From: Spirosoma sp.
Lineage (GTDB): Bacteria > Bacteroidota > Bacteroidia > Cytophagales > Spirosomataceae
Length of the DNA stretch: 64,000 bases
Direction of reading: 5' to 3'
NCBI RefSeq assembly: GCF_026391055.1
Contig: NZ_JAPLET010000022.1
Coordinates: forward strand, 558,001-622,000
The notes beneath the pieces were generated by a model that was given only the letters and a program-made list of their open reading frames with translations, searched no databases and was not told the origin of the DNA. Positions 26,234 through 35,291 of this stretch are shown here, piece by piece. How positions within the stretch are numbered: position 1 is the first letter of the stretch; each line of letters starts with the position of its first letter. The translations under genes were made by a program, and so were the position numbers.

Positions 26234-27895
26234 ATGGACAGCGTAAACAGACGTGATTTTTTAACCCGATTAACATTGGCTACCGCAACGGTGAGCCTGC
26301 CCCAGTATGCTTTTTCGTTCAACGGGAGAGCCGATGAGTTTGTTACTACCGATACGACACATGGGAAACTGCGGGGAATACGAAAAGACGGTGTCAACCT
26401 GTTTCGCGGTATACCCTACGGTGGCCGGATTTCGGGCGATCGACGGTTCCGGCGGCCTGCTCCGCTTGACCCCTGGACGGGCGTTCGCGATGCGCTGGAA
26501 TTTGGTGCACCGGCTATTCAGCCGCCCCGCAGGAATGAGCCAGCCCCGTCGGAAGACTGTTTGTTTCTCAACGTCTGGACGCCCGCGAATGATAATCGGA
26601 AGCGGCCCGTAATGTTTTATAGCCACGGCGGGGGCTTTGTCATTGGGTCAGGCGCATCGGGGGGACAGGATGGATCGAATCTGGCCCGAAATTTCGATGT
26701 CGTCGTTGTCGAGACGAACCACCGGCTAGGTTTACTTGGGTTTCTTTATTTGGATGAACTGGCGGGTGCCGACTATGCTGGCTCGGGCAACATGGGCATG
26801 CTGGATATCGTCGATGGACTGAAATGGGTTCATGACAACATTGCCCGGTTTGGGGGCGATCCTTCGAATGTGATGATCTGGGGAGAATCGGGTGGTGGCG
26901 CTAAAACCTCCTGTTTATACGCTATGCCTTCGGCTGCTCCTTATTTCAACAAAGCCTCCATTGAAAGCGGACCGGGGGTTCGGATGACCTCAAAAGAGAC
27001 AGCCGCTGAAACAACAGCCATGCTGCTAAGAGAACTGAATATTGCCCCTAAAGACTGGCGGAAACTGCTGGATATTCCCGCATCCGAGCTGTTAGTCATG
27101 CAGGGGAAATTGCCTTTTGCCCCGCCATTTCAAGAGAAAAACAACCGGAAATCCCTGATGGAACGTAGAGCGGGCGGTTTTTCACCGGTAGTTGACGGAA
27201 GGGTATTGCCGCATAACCCCTTCGATCCGACGGCCCCGGCTATCTCCCGCAACAAACCGTTACTGGTTGGCTGGAATGAAGATGAATTTACCTTTTTCGC
27301 CTGGGAGCGTAAGGATACCGAATTTGCCAAACTGACATTCGAGACCTTGCCCAAACGGTTGGAAGCGCAATTTGGTGAGGATACCGCCAAAATTATCGAT
27401 ACCTACCGGAAAGCAAACCCCAATGCGACGGCTCCGAATGTTTTCATTGCCGTTTCGTCCATAACGATGATGGGACTGGGCTCGGTCGATATTGCCGAAA
27501 AGAAAGTCAAACAGGGAGGGGCACCCGTTTACCTGTACAATTTTGGCTATAAATCCGAGAAGCTCATTCCCGGTACCGACTACCCCATGGGGACACCCCA
27601 TGCCATGGACATTTCGTTTAAGTTTAACAATGAAATCCCTCCCCGTGACGGTTCGCAGCCTAAAGAGAGCTTCTTTGGAGGAAACAAGCCGGAACGATTT
27701 ACGGCGTCGCACCACTTCGCGGAATTATGGACGACGTTCGCCCGTACGGGTAAACCGGCTGCCAAAGACGTACCTGCCTGGCCTGCCTACAACCTCAAGG
27801 CTCGCCCAACGATGCGGATCGATGCCGAATGTGAGATAATCGATAACCGGTTTAGCCAGGAACTCGCCATGTGGCGGTCCATTGGCAAGTTATAA
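26234..27895 (+). CDS. Exported type-B carboxylesterase (alpha/beta hydrolase)
   Basis: 553 aa. It starts with a twin-arginine-like signal (NRRDFLTRLTLATATV, residues 5-20). The oxyanion loop HGGGF is at 131-135 and the nucleophile is S219 in GESGG. The family Glu is probably in WNEDEF and the His in HAMDI. Type-B carboxylesterases cleave carboxylic ester bonds. A Tat signal implies export after folding. With the GH78 rhamnosidase remnant downstream, plant-glycoside ester cleavage is plausible but unproven. It is divergent from the LysR gene. Confidence 0.82.
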   Translation: MDSVNRRDFLTRLTLATATVSLPQYAFSFNGRADEFVTTDTTHGKLRGIRKDGVNLFRGIPYGGRISGDRRFRRPAPLDPWTGVRDALEFGAPAIQPPRRNEPAPSEDCLFLNVWTPANDNRKRPVMFYSHGGGFVIGSGASGGQDGSNLARNFDVVVVETNHRLGLLGFLYLDELAGADYAGSGNMGMLDIVDGLKWVHDNIARFGGDPSNVMIWGESGGGAKTSCLYAMPSAAPYFNKASIESGPGVRMTSKETAAETTAMLLRELNIAPKDWRKLLDIPASELLVMQGKLPFAPPFQEKNNRKSLMERRAGGFSPVVDGRVLPHNPFDPTAPAISRNKPLLVGWNEDEFTFFAWERKDTEFAKLTFETLPKRLEAQFGEDTAKIIDTYRKANPNATAPNVFIAVSSITMMGLGSVDIAEKKVKQGGAPVYLYNFGYKSEKLIPGTDYPMGTPHAMDISFKFNNEIPPRDGSQPKESFFGGNKPERFTASHHFAELWTTFARTGKPAAKDVPAWPAYNLKARPTMRIDAECEIIDNRFSQELAMWRSIGKL

Positions 27896-27957
27896 CGCCA
27901 GGCTGATCCCGCCGTCCATCTCTTCACTATTTCCTTAATCTTAATCTTTACCTTGAA

Positions 27958-30389
27958 ATGCAGTCTGCCTTTCACACCGTCATTACCTGTTTAATAACAC
28001 TATCAGTCTTTCCCCGGCTCAGTGCCCAATCCGTCCGGGAATAGCTTCTGCAAAAACCCTGGAAAGCGCAATGGATTACCGGGCCGGGTAGACCCATTAA
28101 CCGTTTTAATGCCACGTCGGACCTCAGCCTTAAGGAATACGGTGTTTATAAATTCAGAAAAACCATTTCGCTTCCTCAAAAACCGTCGTCTTTCGTTATT
28201 CATGTGTCTGCCGACAACCGGTACAAGCTTTTTGTGAATGGCAAACAGGTTGGGCAGGGGCCAACGCGGGGTGATCTCTATTTCTGGAATTTCGAGACAC
28301 TCGATTTAGCGCCTTACCTGCAAGCGGGCCAAAATACGGTAGCCGCTGTCGTCTGGAACGATGGACGAGCCAAACCCGAAGCCCAGATTTCGTACCTGAC
28401 CGCTTTTATTCTTCAGGGCAATACTGAAGGAGAAGAAGTGCTGAACACGAATGACAGCTGGAAAACGGTCAAAGACACTTCCTATCAGCCGTTACCGGTA
28501 CGCGTTCCGGGCTACTACGTGGCTGGCCCCTCCGAATTGGTCGATATGACCAAACAGGTGAAAGGCTGGGAGAAAACAGCGTACGATGACAGTCGCTGGG
28601 CCAGCGCACGCCAGATTGGACCTGGCCTTACTAAAGATGCCGCCGTGAATGCATCGGGCTGGATGCTGGTGCCCTCTCCGTTACCACCTATGGAAATGAC
28701 CGGGCAGCGTTTGGCTTCGACCAGTCAGGCGGTGGGCGTTCAGGTACCAGCGGGGTTTCCGGCCAGTAAAGTAAACGTTACCATACCGGCTAATACGAAA
28801 GCTACCATCCTGCTCGACCAGGGCTACCTGACCAATGCCTATCCAACCCTGGTCTTCAGCGGTGGGCAGCGTGCTACCGTGTCGATGGGCTACGCCGAAG
28901 CCCATCGACACGGTAGCACGCTGGCGCTGGACGGATGGGAGCGCTGGCCAAAGGAAACCGGAATGAGATCGACAACAAAATGTTTATCGGTAAAACGGAT
29001 AGCCTGTTGTCGGATGGCACGGCCAGTCAAGTATATACACCGCTCTGGTGGCGCACATACCGCTATATACGGCTTACAGTCGACACAAAAGCGGAGCCAC
29101 TGGTTATTGAAGACTTGTATGGAACGTTTACCGGCTATCCTTTTTCAGTAAAGGCAAAGCTTGAGACTGAAAATACTGAACTGGGGAAAATGCTTGACAT
29201 TGGCTGGCGAACAGCCCGGCTGTGCGCATTTGAGACGTACATGGATTGTCCCTATTATGAGCAGTTGCAGTACATTGGCGATGCCCGAATACAAGGGCTG
29301 GTTTCCCTCTTCTACGCCGGAGATGACCGTCTGTTGCGCTATGGGCTGACGCTCATGGATCACTCCCGCATTCCTGAGGGCATCACCTTAAGCCGTTATC
29401 CGACGGATCTGCATCAACAGATACCCACCTTTTCTCTGTGGTGGGTAGCCATGCTCCACGATTATTACCGGTACCGACCCGATAGGGAGTTCATTAAGGC
29501 TAAACTGCCCGGTGCCCGGCAGGTTCTGTCTTTTTTTGAACGCTACCAACAACCCGATGGCTCGCTAAAAAATGTACCGTATTGGGTGTTTACCGACTGG
29601 ACCCAGGGCAAAGGCTGGGATTTTGGTATGGCACCCATTGGTAAAAATGGTGAATCGGCCATCTTGGATATGCAGCTTCTGTGGACCTATCAACTGGCCG
29701 CTGAACTGGAAAACAATATCGGGCTGAAAGAGCTGGGCGGCCAGTATACAAGCCGGGCTGCACAACTTAAAACGACTATCCTGCGGAAGTACTGGAATTC
29801 GACAAGAAACCTTTTTGCCGATACCGAAACAAAAGATACGTACTCGCAGCACGCCAACTCGTTGGCTATCCTGTCGGGCATAACACCGGCTAGTCAGTCG
29901 AAGGTTATTGCCCAAACGATGCTGACGGATACGACGCTGGCGCCAGCCTCGATATACTTCAAGTTCTATCTGCATCAGGCGCTTAGTCAGGCCGGACTGG
30001 GTAATGACTACTTAAACTGGCTTGGCAAATGGCGGGAAAACATCGCGTTAGGTTTGTCGACCTGGGCTGAAACGTCCGATGTCAATACGTCCCGTTCTGA
30101 TTGCCATGCATGGGGGTCAAGTCCAAACGTTGAATTTTTCAGGACGGTATTGGGTATCGATAGCGATGCACCCGGTTTTGCCAGCGTGAAAATTACCCCT
30201 CATTTGGGTTCACTAACGTCCATAAGCGGTGAGATGCCGCACCCCAATGGGACCGTATCGGTTAGTTACCGGGTGGAGCAGAACAAGCTACAGGTGCAAA
30301 TCGACCTGCCGGATAAAACGCCGGGCCGATTCGTCTGGAAAGGAAAAACATTTCTGTTAAAGCCTGGAAAAAACAAGCTCTCGGTGTAA
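27958..30389 (+). pseudogene. GH78 alpha-L-rhamnosidase, broken by a stop and a frameshift
   Basis: A signal peptide (from ATG 27958, ending RLSAQ) is cut off by TAG at 28042-28044. The same frame then resumes as a normal GH78 N-terminus (WKAQWITGPG, VIHVSADNRYKLFVNG). Around 28900-28960 the frame changes, and the rest continues in another frame to 30389 with NEIDNKMFIG, PLWWRTYRYIRL, the catalytic-domain DCPYYEQLQYIGD and the late SDCHAWGSSPNVEFFRTVLG. Family members release terminal L-rhamnose from plant or microbial glycans. A perfect 25-bp inverted repeat sits at the frameshift. At least two lesions make activity unlikely unless one is a sequencing error. Confidence 0.8.
28867..28923. repeat. 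Perfect 25-bp inverted repeat with 7-nt loop inside GH78
   Basis: Left arm 28867-28891 and right arm 28899-28923 are exact reverse complements, separated by ACGCCGA. The left arm reads in the GH78 frame (RATVSMGYAEA), while the right arm region is foreign to the family and is followed by the frame change. This is the signature of a template-switch or hairpin-copy event. Confidence 0.85.
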
Positions 30390-30480
30390 ACAACTAATGA
30401 GTTTGTCGTTTTAGTGGCGCTCAATTGGATATTTAGCTCAACTAATAAGGACGTTCTAGTCCTTAAACGTACGCCTTGAT

Positions 30481-30547
30481 GGTTTGAAATCCTTAATCAA
30501 TGGTTTGATTCTCTTTACTACCAGGCCCATTTATAGCGTTACTTTTG
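30481..30547 (+). promoter_or_regulatory. Putative AraC-type element and promoter of the first cupin gene
   Basis: The segment from 30481 (GGTTTGAAATCCTTAA, then TTTGATT and CTTTAC) is repeated at 32238. A -7-like box, TACTTTTG, lies at 30540-30547, exactly 59 nt from the start of the element. The cupin start codon is 24 bp after the box. Confidence 0.6.
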
Positions 30548-30570
30548 TTCTAACTAAGTACCGCTTATAA

Positions 30571-31062
30571 ATGGGAAAAATCTGTTCAGTACTGACTACA
30601 AACCTCGTAGTGCTACTCCTCTTTAGTCTTTCGGTTGCTGCACAAACCAGTGCGCTAACAGCAGCCAGTCAACACGCAGTCTTCCCCAAAGGTCAGAAGG
30701 CTACGGCGGGTAATTTTACGGGAACCGTCTGGGTACAGCCCTTAGTCGATAATGATTCGGTCTATAATCTGATCAGTGGGAGTGTCACCTTCGAACCGGG
30801 CGCCCGAACGAATTGGCATATACACCCAACCGGTCAAATCCTGATGATTACAGAAGGTGCCGGTTATCACCAGATTAAAGGTCAGCCTCGCGAGCTTATC
30901 CGGAAAGGGGAGGTTGTCAAATGTCCGCCCAATGTACCGCATTGGCATGGAGCCAGCTCGGGAAGCAGCATGACCCATATTTACATGATTCCTAATACCG
31001 AAAAAGGAATTGTTCAATGGATGCAACCGGTCAGTGAGGAGGAATACAACCGGTCAAAATAA
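30571..31062 (+). CDS. Secreted cupin protein
   Basis: 163 aa. A signal peptide (about 1-24, ending VAAQ) is followed by one cupin barrel. The metal ligands are in WHIHPTGQ (two His) and the second motif HWHGASS, with Glu absent or replaced by Gln in the first motif. The sequence resembles small cupins often annotated as carboxymuconolactone-decarboxylase or hydroxynitrile-lyase-like. A close paralogue without a signal peptide is encoded at 33776-34171 (both have FEPGART and the HWHGAS motif). It is preceded by the shared regulatory element and followed by an AraC regulator gene. The substrate is unknown. Confidence 0.7.
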   Translation: MGKICSVLTTNLVVLLLFSLSVAAQTSALTAASQHAVFPKGQKATAGNFTGTVWVQPLVDNDSVYNLISGSVTFEPGARTNWHIHPTGQILMITEGAGYHQIKGQPRELIRKGEVVKCPPNVPHWHGASSGSSMTHIYMIPNTEKGIVQWMQPVSEEEYNRSK

Positions 31063-31121
31063 CGCGGGCATAGGATGGTGTTCGGATGACAGATCGGGTT
31101 CAAATTTCTTATCTTTATCAA

Positions 31122-31991
31122 ATGCAGAATAACCTTGTCCGTTCGGTTTCAGAGTTTAATAACGAGCTGAAGCTCAAAGGCTTTAATGTGTTTCAAATCG
31201 AAGATGACAGCAATGCCACTCGTTTTTATAGCCGGAAGGACTTCTACAAGATTTGCCTGACGACCGGCAGGAGCATCATTCACTATGCGGACAAGAGTTT
31301 TGAGCAGGAAGGCACTGTCTTATTTTTTGGCAATCCCCACATCCCGTATTCCTGGGAGACCATTTCCACCACCTATGTCGGTTACACCTGCCTTTTTTCA
31401 GACGCGTTTTTAAAGAAGTCCGACCGCTCCGAAAGCCTGCTACAGTCTCCGTTGTTCAAGATTGGAGGTACGCCTATTTTACACATCACCGAGCAGCAGC
31501 GGGAGTTTTTAAGCACTATTTTCCGGAAAATGATGGAGGAGCAACAGACGGATTATGCTTACAAAGACGACCTGATTCGTAACTATATTCAGCTGATTAT
31601 TCATGAAGCGTTGAAGCTACAACCTTCCGAAAACTACAACATCCATAAGAACGCGGGTCAACGCATTACGTCTGTTTTCCTTGAACTGTTGGAAAGGCAG
31701 TTCCCCATTGAAAGTACCGATCGTCCGCTTCAGTTAAAGACGGCCCAGGATTATGCGAAAAGCCTCGCTGTTCATGTAAATTACCTGAACCGTTCGGTAA
31801 AAGAAGTGACCGGCAAATCGACCACTGCCCACATTGCCGAACGCGTTTGTAGTGAAGCCAAAGCGCTCTTACAACATACTGGCTGGAGCATTGCCCAGAT
31901 TGCCTATGCGCTGGGGTTTGAGTATCCTACATACTTCAATAATTATTTCAAACGGGTGACTGGCACAACGCCAACCTCGTTCCGGCCCTGA
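31122..31991 (+). CDS. AraC-family transcriptional regulator
   Basis: 289 aa from ATG 31122; an in-frame ATG at 31086 would add 12 residues. The N-terminal half is a cupin-type sensing domain (FYSRKDFYKICL, HIPYSW). The last 100 residues contain the two AraC helix-turn-helix units, with LAVHVNYLNRSVKEVTGKST and the signature IAQIAYALGFEYPTYFNNYFKRVTGTTP. Its gene lies between two genes that carry the same upstream element, so it is the best candidate to bind that element. Confidence 0.85.
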   Translation: MQNNLVRSVSEFNNELKLKGFNVFQIEDDSNATRFYSRKDFYKICLTTGRSIIHYADKSFEQEGTVLFFGNPHIPYSWETISTTYVGYTCLFSDAFLKKSDRSESLLQSPLFKIGGTPILHITEQQREFLSTIFRKMMEEQQTDYAYKDDLIRNYIQLIIHEALKLQPSENYNIHKNAGQRITSVFLELLERQFPIESTDRPLQLKTAQDYAKSLAVHVNYLNRSVKEVTGKSTTAHIAERVCSEAKALLQHTGWSIAQIAYALGFEYPTYFNNYFKRVTGTTPTSFRP

Positions 31992-32100
31992 GTGACGCGG
32001 GAACACGTACCTGCAGCAGGTGATACGCCAATGCTGTAACCCGAGAGGGCTATACCTGCTTTTTTACGAGCGAGTTCTTAAGAAAATATTCCCGTTTAAT

Positions 32101-32137
32101 GAGTCTGTTGCAATTTCCTTGATAATGCAACAGACTC
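32101..32137 (+). terminator. Hairpin after the AraC gene
   Basis: GAGTCTGTTGCA (32101-32112) and TGCAACAGACTC (32126-32137) pair perfectly over a 13-nt loop. No T tract follows, so it may be a terminator or another structured element. The rest of the 378-bp gap (31992-32369) holds no gene, apart from the regulatory element at 32238. Confidence 0.5.
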
Positions 32138-32237
32138 AACAGGTTACGGCTTCTTAGAGCGTACCCAACGTATGTTCAGGCTCTACTAATCTCCTTCAGT
32201 AATTACGCCTGCCAACCCTACACCATGATGGCTTTAG

Positions 32238-32304
32238 GGTTTGAAATCCTTAACCATTGGCTTGATTTCCTTTACCGTCAGACTTATGTACCAGCCTACC
32301 TTTG
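32238..32304 (+). promoter_or_regulatory. Putative AraC-type element and promoter of the hydrolase gene
   Basis: This is a copy of the element at 30481: GGTTTGAAATCCTTAA, then CTTGATT and CTTTACC. The -7-like box TACCTTTG lies at 32297-32304, again exactly 59 nt from the element start. Conserved distance to the promoter argues for a real activator site. Confidence 0.6.
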
Positions 32305-32369
32305 TGATGTAGTTTTCAACTCAGTGAGAATGGGAATTAGGGTTCGGGAAAATTCAACGTGATAAGCAA

Positions 32370-33473
32370 ATGAAGAAACTCACATCCTTGCTAGCCGCAG
32401 CTCTTTTGATGTTAGGTCAGGCTCAGGCACAATCTGGAAAATCGGTATCCAATCAGAAAAAAAATAGCATGAATAAGACAGTACAACCGAAACACTACAC
32501 GTTTCAACTCAGTGATAACGTGACGCGTCAGGGCGTAACCTTCAAAAACCGGTATGGCATCACCCTGGCCGCCGATTTATACCTGCCCAAAAATCAGGTG
32601 AATAAACCTTTGGCGGCACTTGCTATCAGCGGTCCGTTTGGTGCCGTGAAAGAACAATCGTCTGGTCTGTATGCCCAAACCATGGCCGAACGCGGCTTTA
32701 TAGCCCTGTCCTTCGATCCGTCCTACACCGGTGAAAGCGGTGGCGAACCTCGCCATGTCGCTTCACCCGATATCAATACGGAAGATTTCAGTGCCGCAGT
32801 CGACTTTCTGGGTCTGCAACCTTCGGTCGACAGAAACCGCATCGGCATCATAGGTATCTGTGGATTTGCAGGCATGGCACTGAATGCGACCGCCGTGGAT
32901 AAACGCGTGAAAGCCGTGGCTACGACCAGCATGTATAATATGTCGCGGGTAATGGCCAACGGCTATTTCGACAACCTTACGGCAGACCAACGCACGAATA
33001 TGCTGGAAGGGCTGAGCCAGCAACGCTGGGCAGATGCCGGGCAAGGTACCCCTGCGCCATCCACCAACAACCTCCCCGAAAAGCTACAGGGCAACGAACC
33101 ACAATTTGTCGTAGATTATTTCAATTATTATAAAACGCCACGTGGTTTTCACGCCAATTCGATTAATTCGAATGGAGCCTGGACGGCTACCAATGCGCTG
33201 TCGTTCATGAATATGCCCCTGCTAACCTACATAAGCGAAATCGCACCCCGACCGGTTTTGTTGATCGCCGGTGAAAAAGCGCACTCCCGCTATTTCAGCG
33301 AAGATGCCTACAAAGCGGCTGCCGGACCGAAGGAGTTACTCATTATTCCGGGTGCCAGTCACGTGGATCTGTATGACAGGCTGGATATCATTCCATTTGA
33401 CAAGCTAACCGATTTCTTTACGGAGTCTATGAAGCCGGGCAAGCCTCAGGAAAAGCGCGTTGGCGCGCCCTAA
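32370..33473 (+). CDS. Secreted alpha/beta hydrolase with Cys nucleophile (YcjY/DLH-like)
   Basis: 367 aa. A signal peptide (1-20, ending AQAQ) precedes an alpha/beta hydrolase. The nucleophile elbow is GICGFAG, with Cys in place of Ser, as in dienelactone-hydrolase-like YcjY proteins. The Asp is expected near VLLIAGEKAHS and the His is in IPGASHVDLYD. The protein probably acts in the periplasm on a small ester, lactone or peptide. It is preceded by the same regulatory element as the cupin gene, so the two are likely co-regulated by the AraC protein between them. The first in-frame start fits the signal peptide. Confidence 0.75.
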   Translation: MKKLTSLLAAALLMLGQAQAQSGKSVSNQKKNSMNKTVQPKHYTFQLSDNVTRQGVTFKNRYGITLAADLYLPKNQVNKPLAALAISGPFGAVKEQSSGLYAQTMAERGFIALSFDPSYTGESGGEPRHVASPDINTEDFSAAVDFLGLQPSVDRNRIGIIGICGFAGMALNATAVDKRVKAVATTSMYNMSRVMANGYFDNLTADQRTNMLEGLSQQRWADAGQGTPAPSTNNLPEKLQGNEPQFVVDYFNYYKTPRGFHANSINSNGAWTATNALSFMNMPLLTYISEIAPRPVLLIAGEKAHSRYFSEDAYKAAAGPKELLIIPGASHVDLYDRLDIIPFDKLTDFFTESMKPGKPQEKRVGAP

Positions 33474-33494
33474 TGGAGAACAAATAGTGGGTGA

Positions 33495-33660
33495 CCCAGA
33501 GCGGTGCTGCCTCCAGCTTGGTCTACTTCCTTTACCTAAGACCGCTAATCCGGTTTACATGAAAGCCAATGCTGACGTAGCGTTCGTTATCTCGGAAGAG
33601 GATATGGAACTCCTGCGAACCAAGGAACAAATTGAGCATTATGGTGAGCTAGCATCTTTC
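33495..33660 (+). pseudogene. C-terminal remnant of an aldo/keto reductase
   Basis: The frame reads LQLGLLPLPKTANPVYMKAN, then DVAFVISEEDMELL and an end at HYGELASF. This is the late part of 2,5-diketogluconate-reductase-like aldo/keto reductases, where the KTANP motif binds NADPH. The N-terminal three quarters, including the catalytic Tyr, are missing. The open frame begins inside the end of the hydrolase gene, so it is a deletion remnant rather than a functional gene. Confidence 0.55.
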
Positions 33661-33775
33661 CTGTATTTGGAGGGAAATAAGGGAACATACAGTTTGTATG
33701 TGGTTCTATTACCTGTAAGCAACAGAACTAGTGTTCGTAGGAGTAGGATTTATCAACATTAAGATAGTAGACATC

Positions 33776-34171
33776 ATGGAAATCATAAAAAATGGAACGC
33801 AAGCTTCCGCCAAAGGACCGGAAGCCTGGTTTACCGGTTCAGTACGAATTGACCCCCTGTTTGCCAAAAAAGAAGTAACAAAAGGGGCTGGTGCGCTGGT
33901 AACGTTCGAACCCGGAGCCCGAACCGCCTGGCATACCCATCCGGCCGGACAAACTCTTATCGTAATCTCCGGCCTGGGCTGGGTGCAGCGCGAAGGCGGC
34001 CCAATCGAAGAAATTCAACCTGGTGATGTGGTCTGGTTTGCTCCTAACGAAAAGCACTGGCACGGCGCATCGCCCACTAAAGCCATGAGTCACATAGCCA
34101 TTCAGGAAGCGGTAGACGGCGATGTCGTAACCTGGATGGAAAAAGTAAGCGATAGTGACTACTCCGGGTAA
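33776..34171 (+). CDS. Cytosolic cupin protein
   Basis: 131 aa from ATG 33776; a longer frame from 33731 reads through a non-conserved stretch. One cupin barrel: [10 protein letters not shown] gives two His, and KHWHGASP gives the second-motif His. It is about half identical in the core to the secreted cupin at 30571. Relatives are annotated as cupin hydroxynitrile lyases or carboxymuconolactone decarboxylase-like proteins; the true reaction here is unknown. It has no signal peptide. Position after the aldo/keto reductase remnant suggests a former redox operon. Confidence 0.7.
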   Translation: MEIIKNGTQASAKGPEAWFTGSVRIDPLFAKKEVTKGAGALVTFEPGARTAWHTHPAGQTLIVISGLGWVQREGGPIEEIQPGDVVWFAPNEKHWHGASPTKAMSHIAIQEAVDGDVVTWMEKVSDSDYSG

Positions 34172-34462
34172 GGGATTGGCACAATCGGTGTAGTACTTTC
34201 TTTATATTGGCGAAAACTCAATTGTAGCTGCGGGCGCCGTATTGAGTGGGGTGGCCGGGGTACCGATCACCGGATCGCTGGTGACCAACTGGATGAGGCT
34301 GGTAGGCTGCACGCTGGGCAGGGTGTTGTTTAGCACCTTCCTGTTTTGGCTGATTGACTTATTCACTGCCTACGTATAAGTAAGCATTGGATGCATAGGT
34401 TTGAATGAGGTACAGCTGTTCTGACAAGCTGTTAATAGCCAGTCCACTCCAAACCTTCCCCT
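34172..34462. other. Gap with an open, start-less fragment
   Basis: A 58-codon frame (34203-34379) without a start encodes a hydrophobic peptide with GENSIVAAGAV near its beginning and a membrane-like end. It could be a membrane-gene remnant or chance. Nothing else is seen. Confidence 0.3.
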
Positions 34463-34521
34463 GCAAAAAGAAAAAGCCTTAATAGACTAGTGGCTAGTTT
34501 ATTAAGGCTTTTTCTTTTTGC
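34463..34521. terminator. 59-nt near-perfect hairpin, bidirectional terminator
   Basis: The stem is 28 bp with one G-T pair and a 3-nt loop (TGG). The ends are A-rich and T-rich, giving a T tract on either strand. It lies between plus-strand genes and the minus-strand tRNA gene, so it can stop transcription from both sides. Confidence 0.85.
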
Positions 34522-34632
34522 ACAGGATGTACATACCTAAGAAACGGGGCAGGTTGGGCCGTGCGGGGCTTTTCTACGCAAAAACCCGCAGTAGGGCGGG
34601 TTTGGTGGCACTGGCCAGTGAAGAATAAAATG

Positions 34633-34706
34633 TAGCGGGGAGCAGGATCGAACTGCCGACCTTAGGGTTATGAATCCTACGCTCTAACCATCTGAGCTAC
34701 CCCGCC
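34633..34706 (-). tRNA. tRNA-Met (anticodon CAT)
   Basis: On the minus strand: acceptor GGCGGGG with CCCCGCT (G-T at the end), D arm GCTCAGATGGTTAGAGC, anticodon loop TTCATAA (CAT) on a 5-bp stem with one A-C mismatch, and T arm GGCAGTTCGATCCTGCT. The discriminator is A and CCA is not encoded. A U8-A9 pair and normal arm spacing support it. Whether it is the elongator methionine tRNA, or a CAT isoleucine tRNA with modified anticodon, cannot be settled by eye; methionine elongator is the likelier. Confidence 0.85.
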
Positions 34707-34756
34707 GTTTCGTTTTACAAAAGTAAGGAAAATTCGTCTCAGCGCAAATAAAGCCG

Positions 34757-34788
34757 TTGACTTTCGCAAAAAAAATCGTTTACCTTTG
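34757..34788 (+). promoter_or_regulatory. Bacteroidota-type promoter of the START-like gene
   Basis: TTGAC at 34757-34761 and TACCTTTG at 34781-34788 are separated by 19 nt, fitting the phylum consensus TTG then TAnnTTTG. The start codon is 32 bp downstream of the -7 box. Confidence 0.65.
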
Positions 34789-34820
34789 CCAAGGACCCCT
34801 TATTCTAAGGCACATACACT

Positions 34821-35213
34821 ATGGAGAAATTTAAGTTTATTACCGAATACGAACTTCGGGCATCTCCCAAAATGCTGTTCCCCTATATCAGCACGGCCTC
34901 CGGACTCTCTCAATGGTTTGCCAGTAAGGTAAACACCATGCCTGAACAACGGTTTGATTTTCAATGGGACAACGAAAGCCATATTGCGCGCCAAGTCTCC
35001 ATGCGGCAAAATAAAGGGGTGCGGTTCGAATTTCTCGATACAGACGAAGAAGGCAGTGATAATAACTACGTAGATTTTCGGGTCGATCAAAGCGAATTAA
35101 CCCAGTCTACCTTTCTCCGGGTAATCGATTATTCAAGTACGACCGATCAGGAAGAGCTTCAGGACCTCTGGGACGGTCTGATGGATAAGCTCAAGGAGAT
35201 CGTTGGCAGTTAA
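34821..35213 (+). CDS. START/SRPBCC-like domain protein
   Basis: 130 aa, one helix-grip domain (residues 1-125) starting KFKFITEYELRASPKMLFPYISTASGLSQWFA, shown here only in part: ASPKMLFPYISTASGLSQWF. The W-F-A after the first helix and the closing helix DLWDGLMDKLKEI are typical of the AHSA1/START-like proteins found across Bacteroidota, usually of unknown ligand. It has its own strong promoter and precedes the LptF/G permease gene by 78 bp. Confidence 0.7.
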   Translation: MEKFKFITEYELRASPKMLFPYISTASGLSQWFASKVNTMPEQRFDFQWDNESHIARQVSMRQNKGVRFEFLDTDEEGSDNNYVDFRVDQSELTQSTFLRVIDYSSTTDQEELQDLWDGLMDKLKEIVGS

Positions 35214-35291
35214 AAATAGTTAAGGACCGCTGATGATGGAACCGCCAAGGTGCCCCCGTACGTATATATAGGTAGCCAGCGGTACAGCAGC

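Noticed and set aside
28042..28044. In-frame TAG in the GH78 gene as possible readthrough or recoding
   Set aside because: A second, independent lesion (frameshift with inverted repeat) in the same gene makes simple decay more likely.
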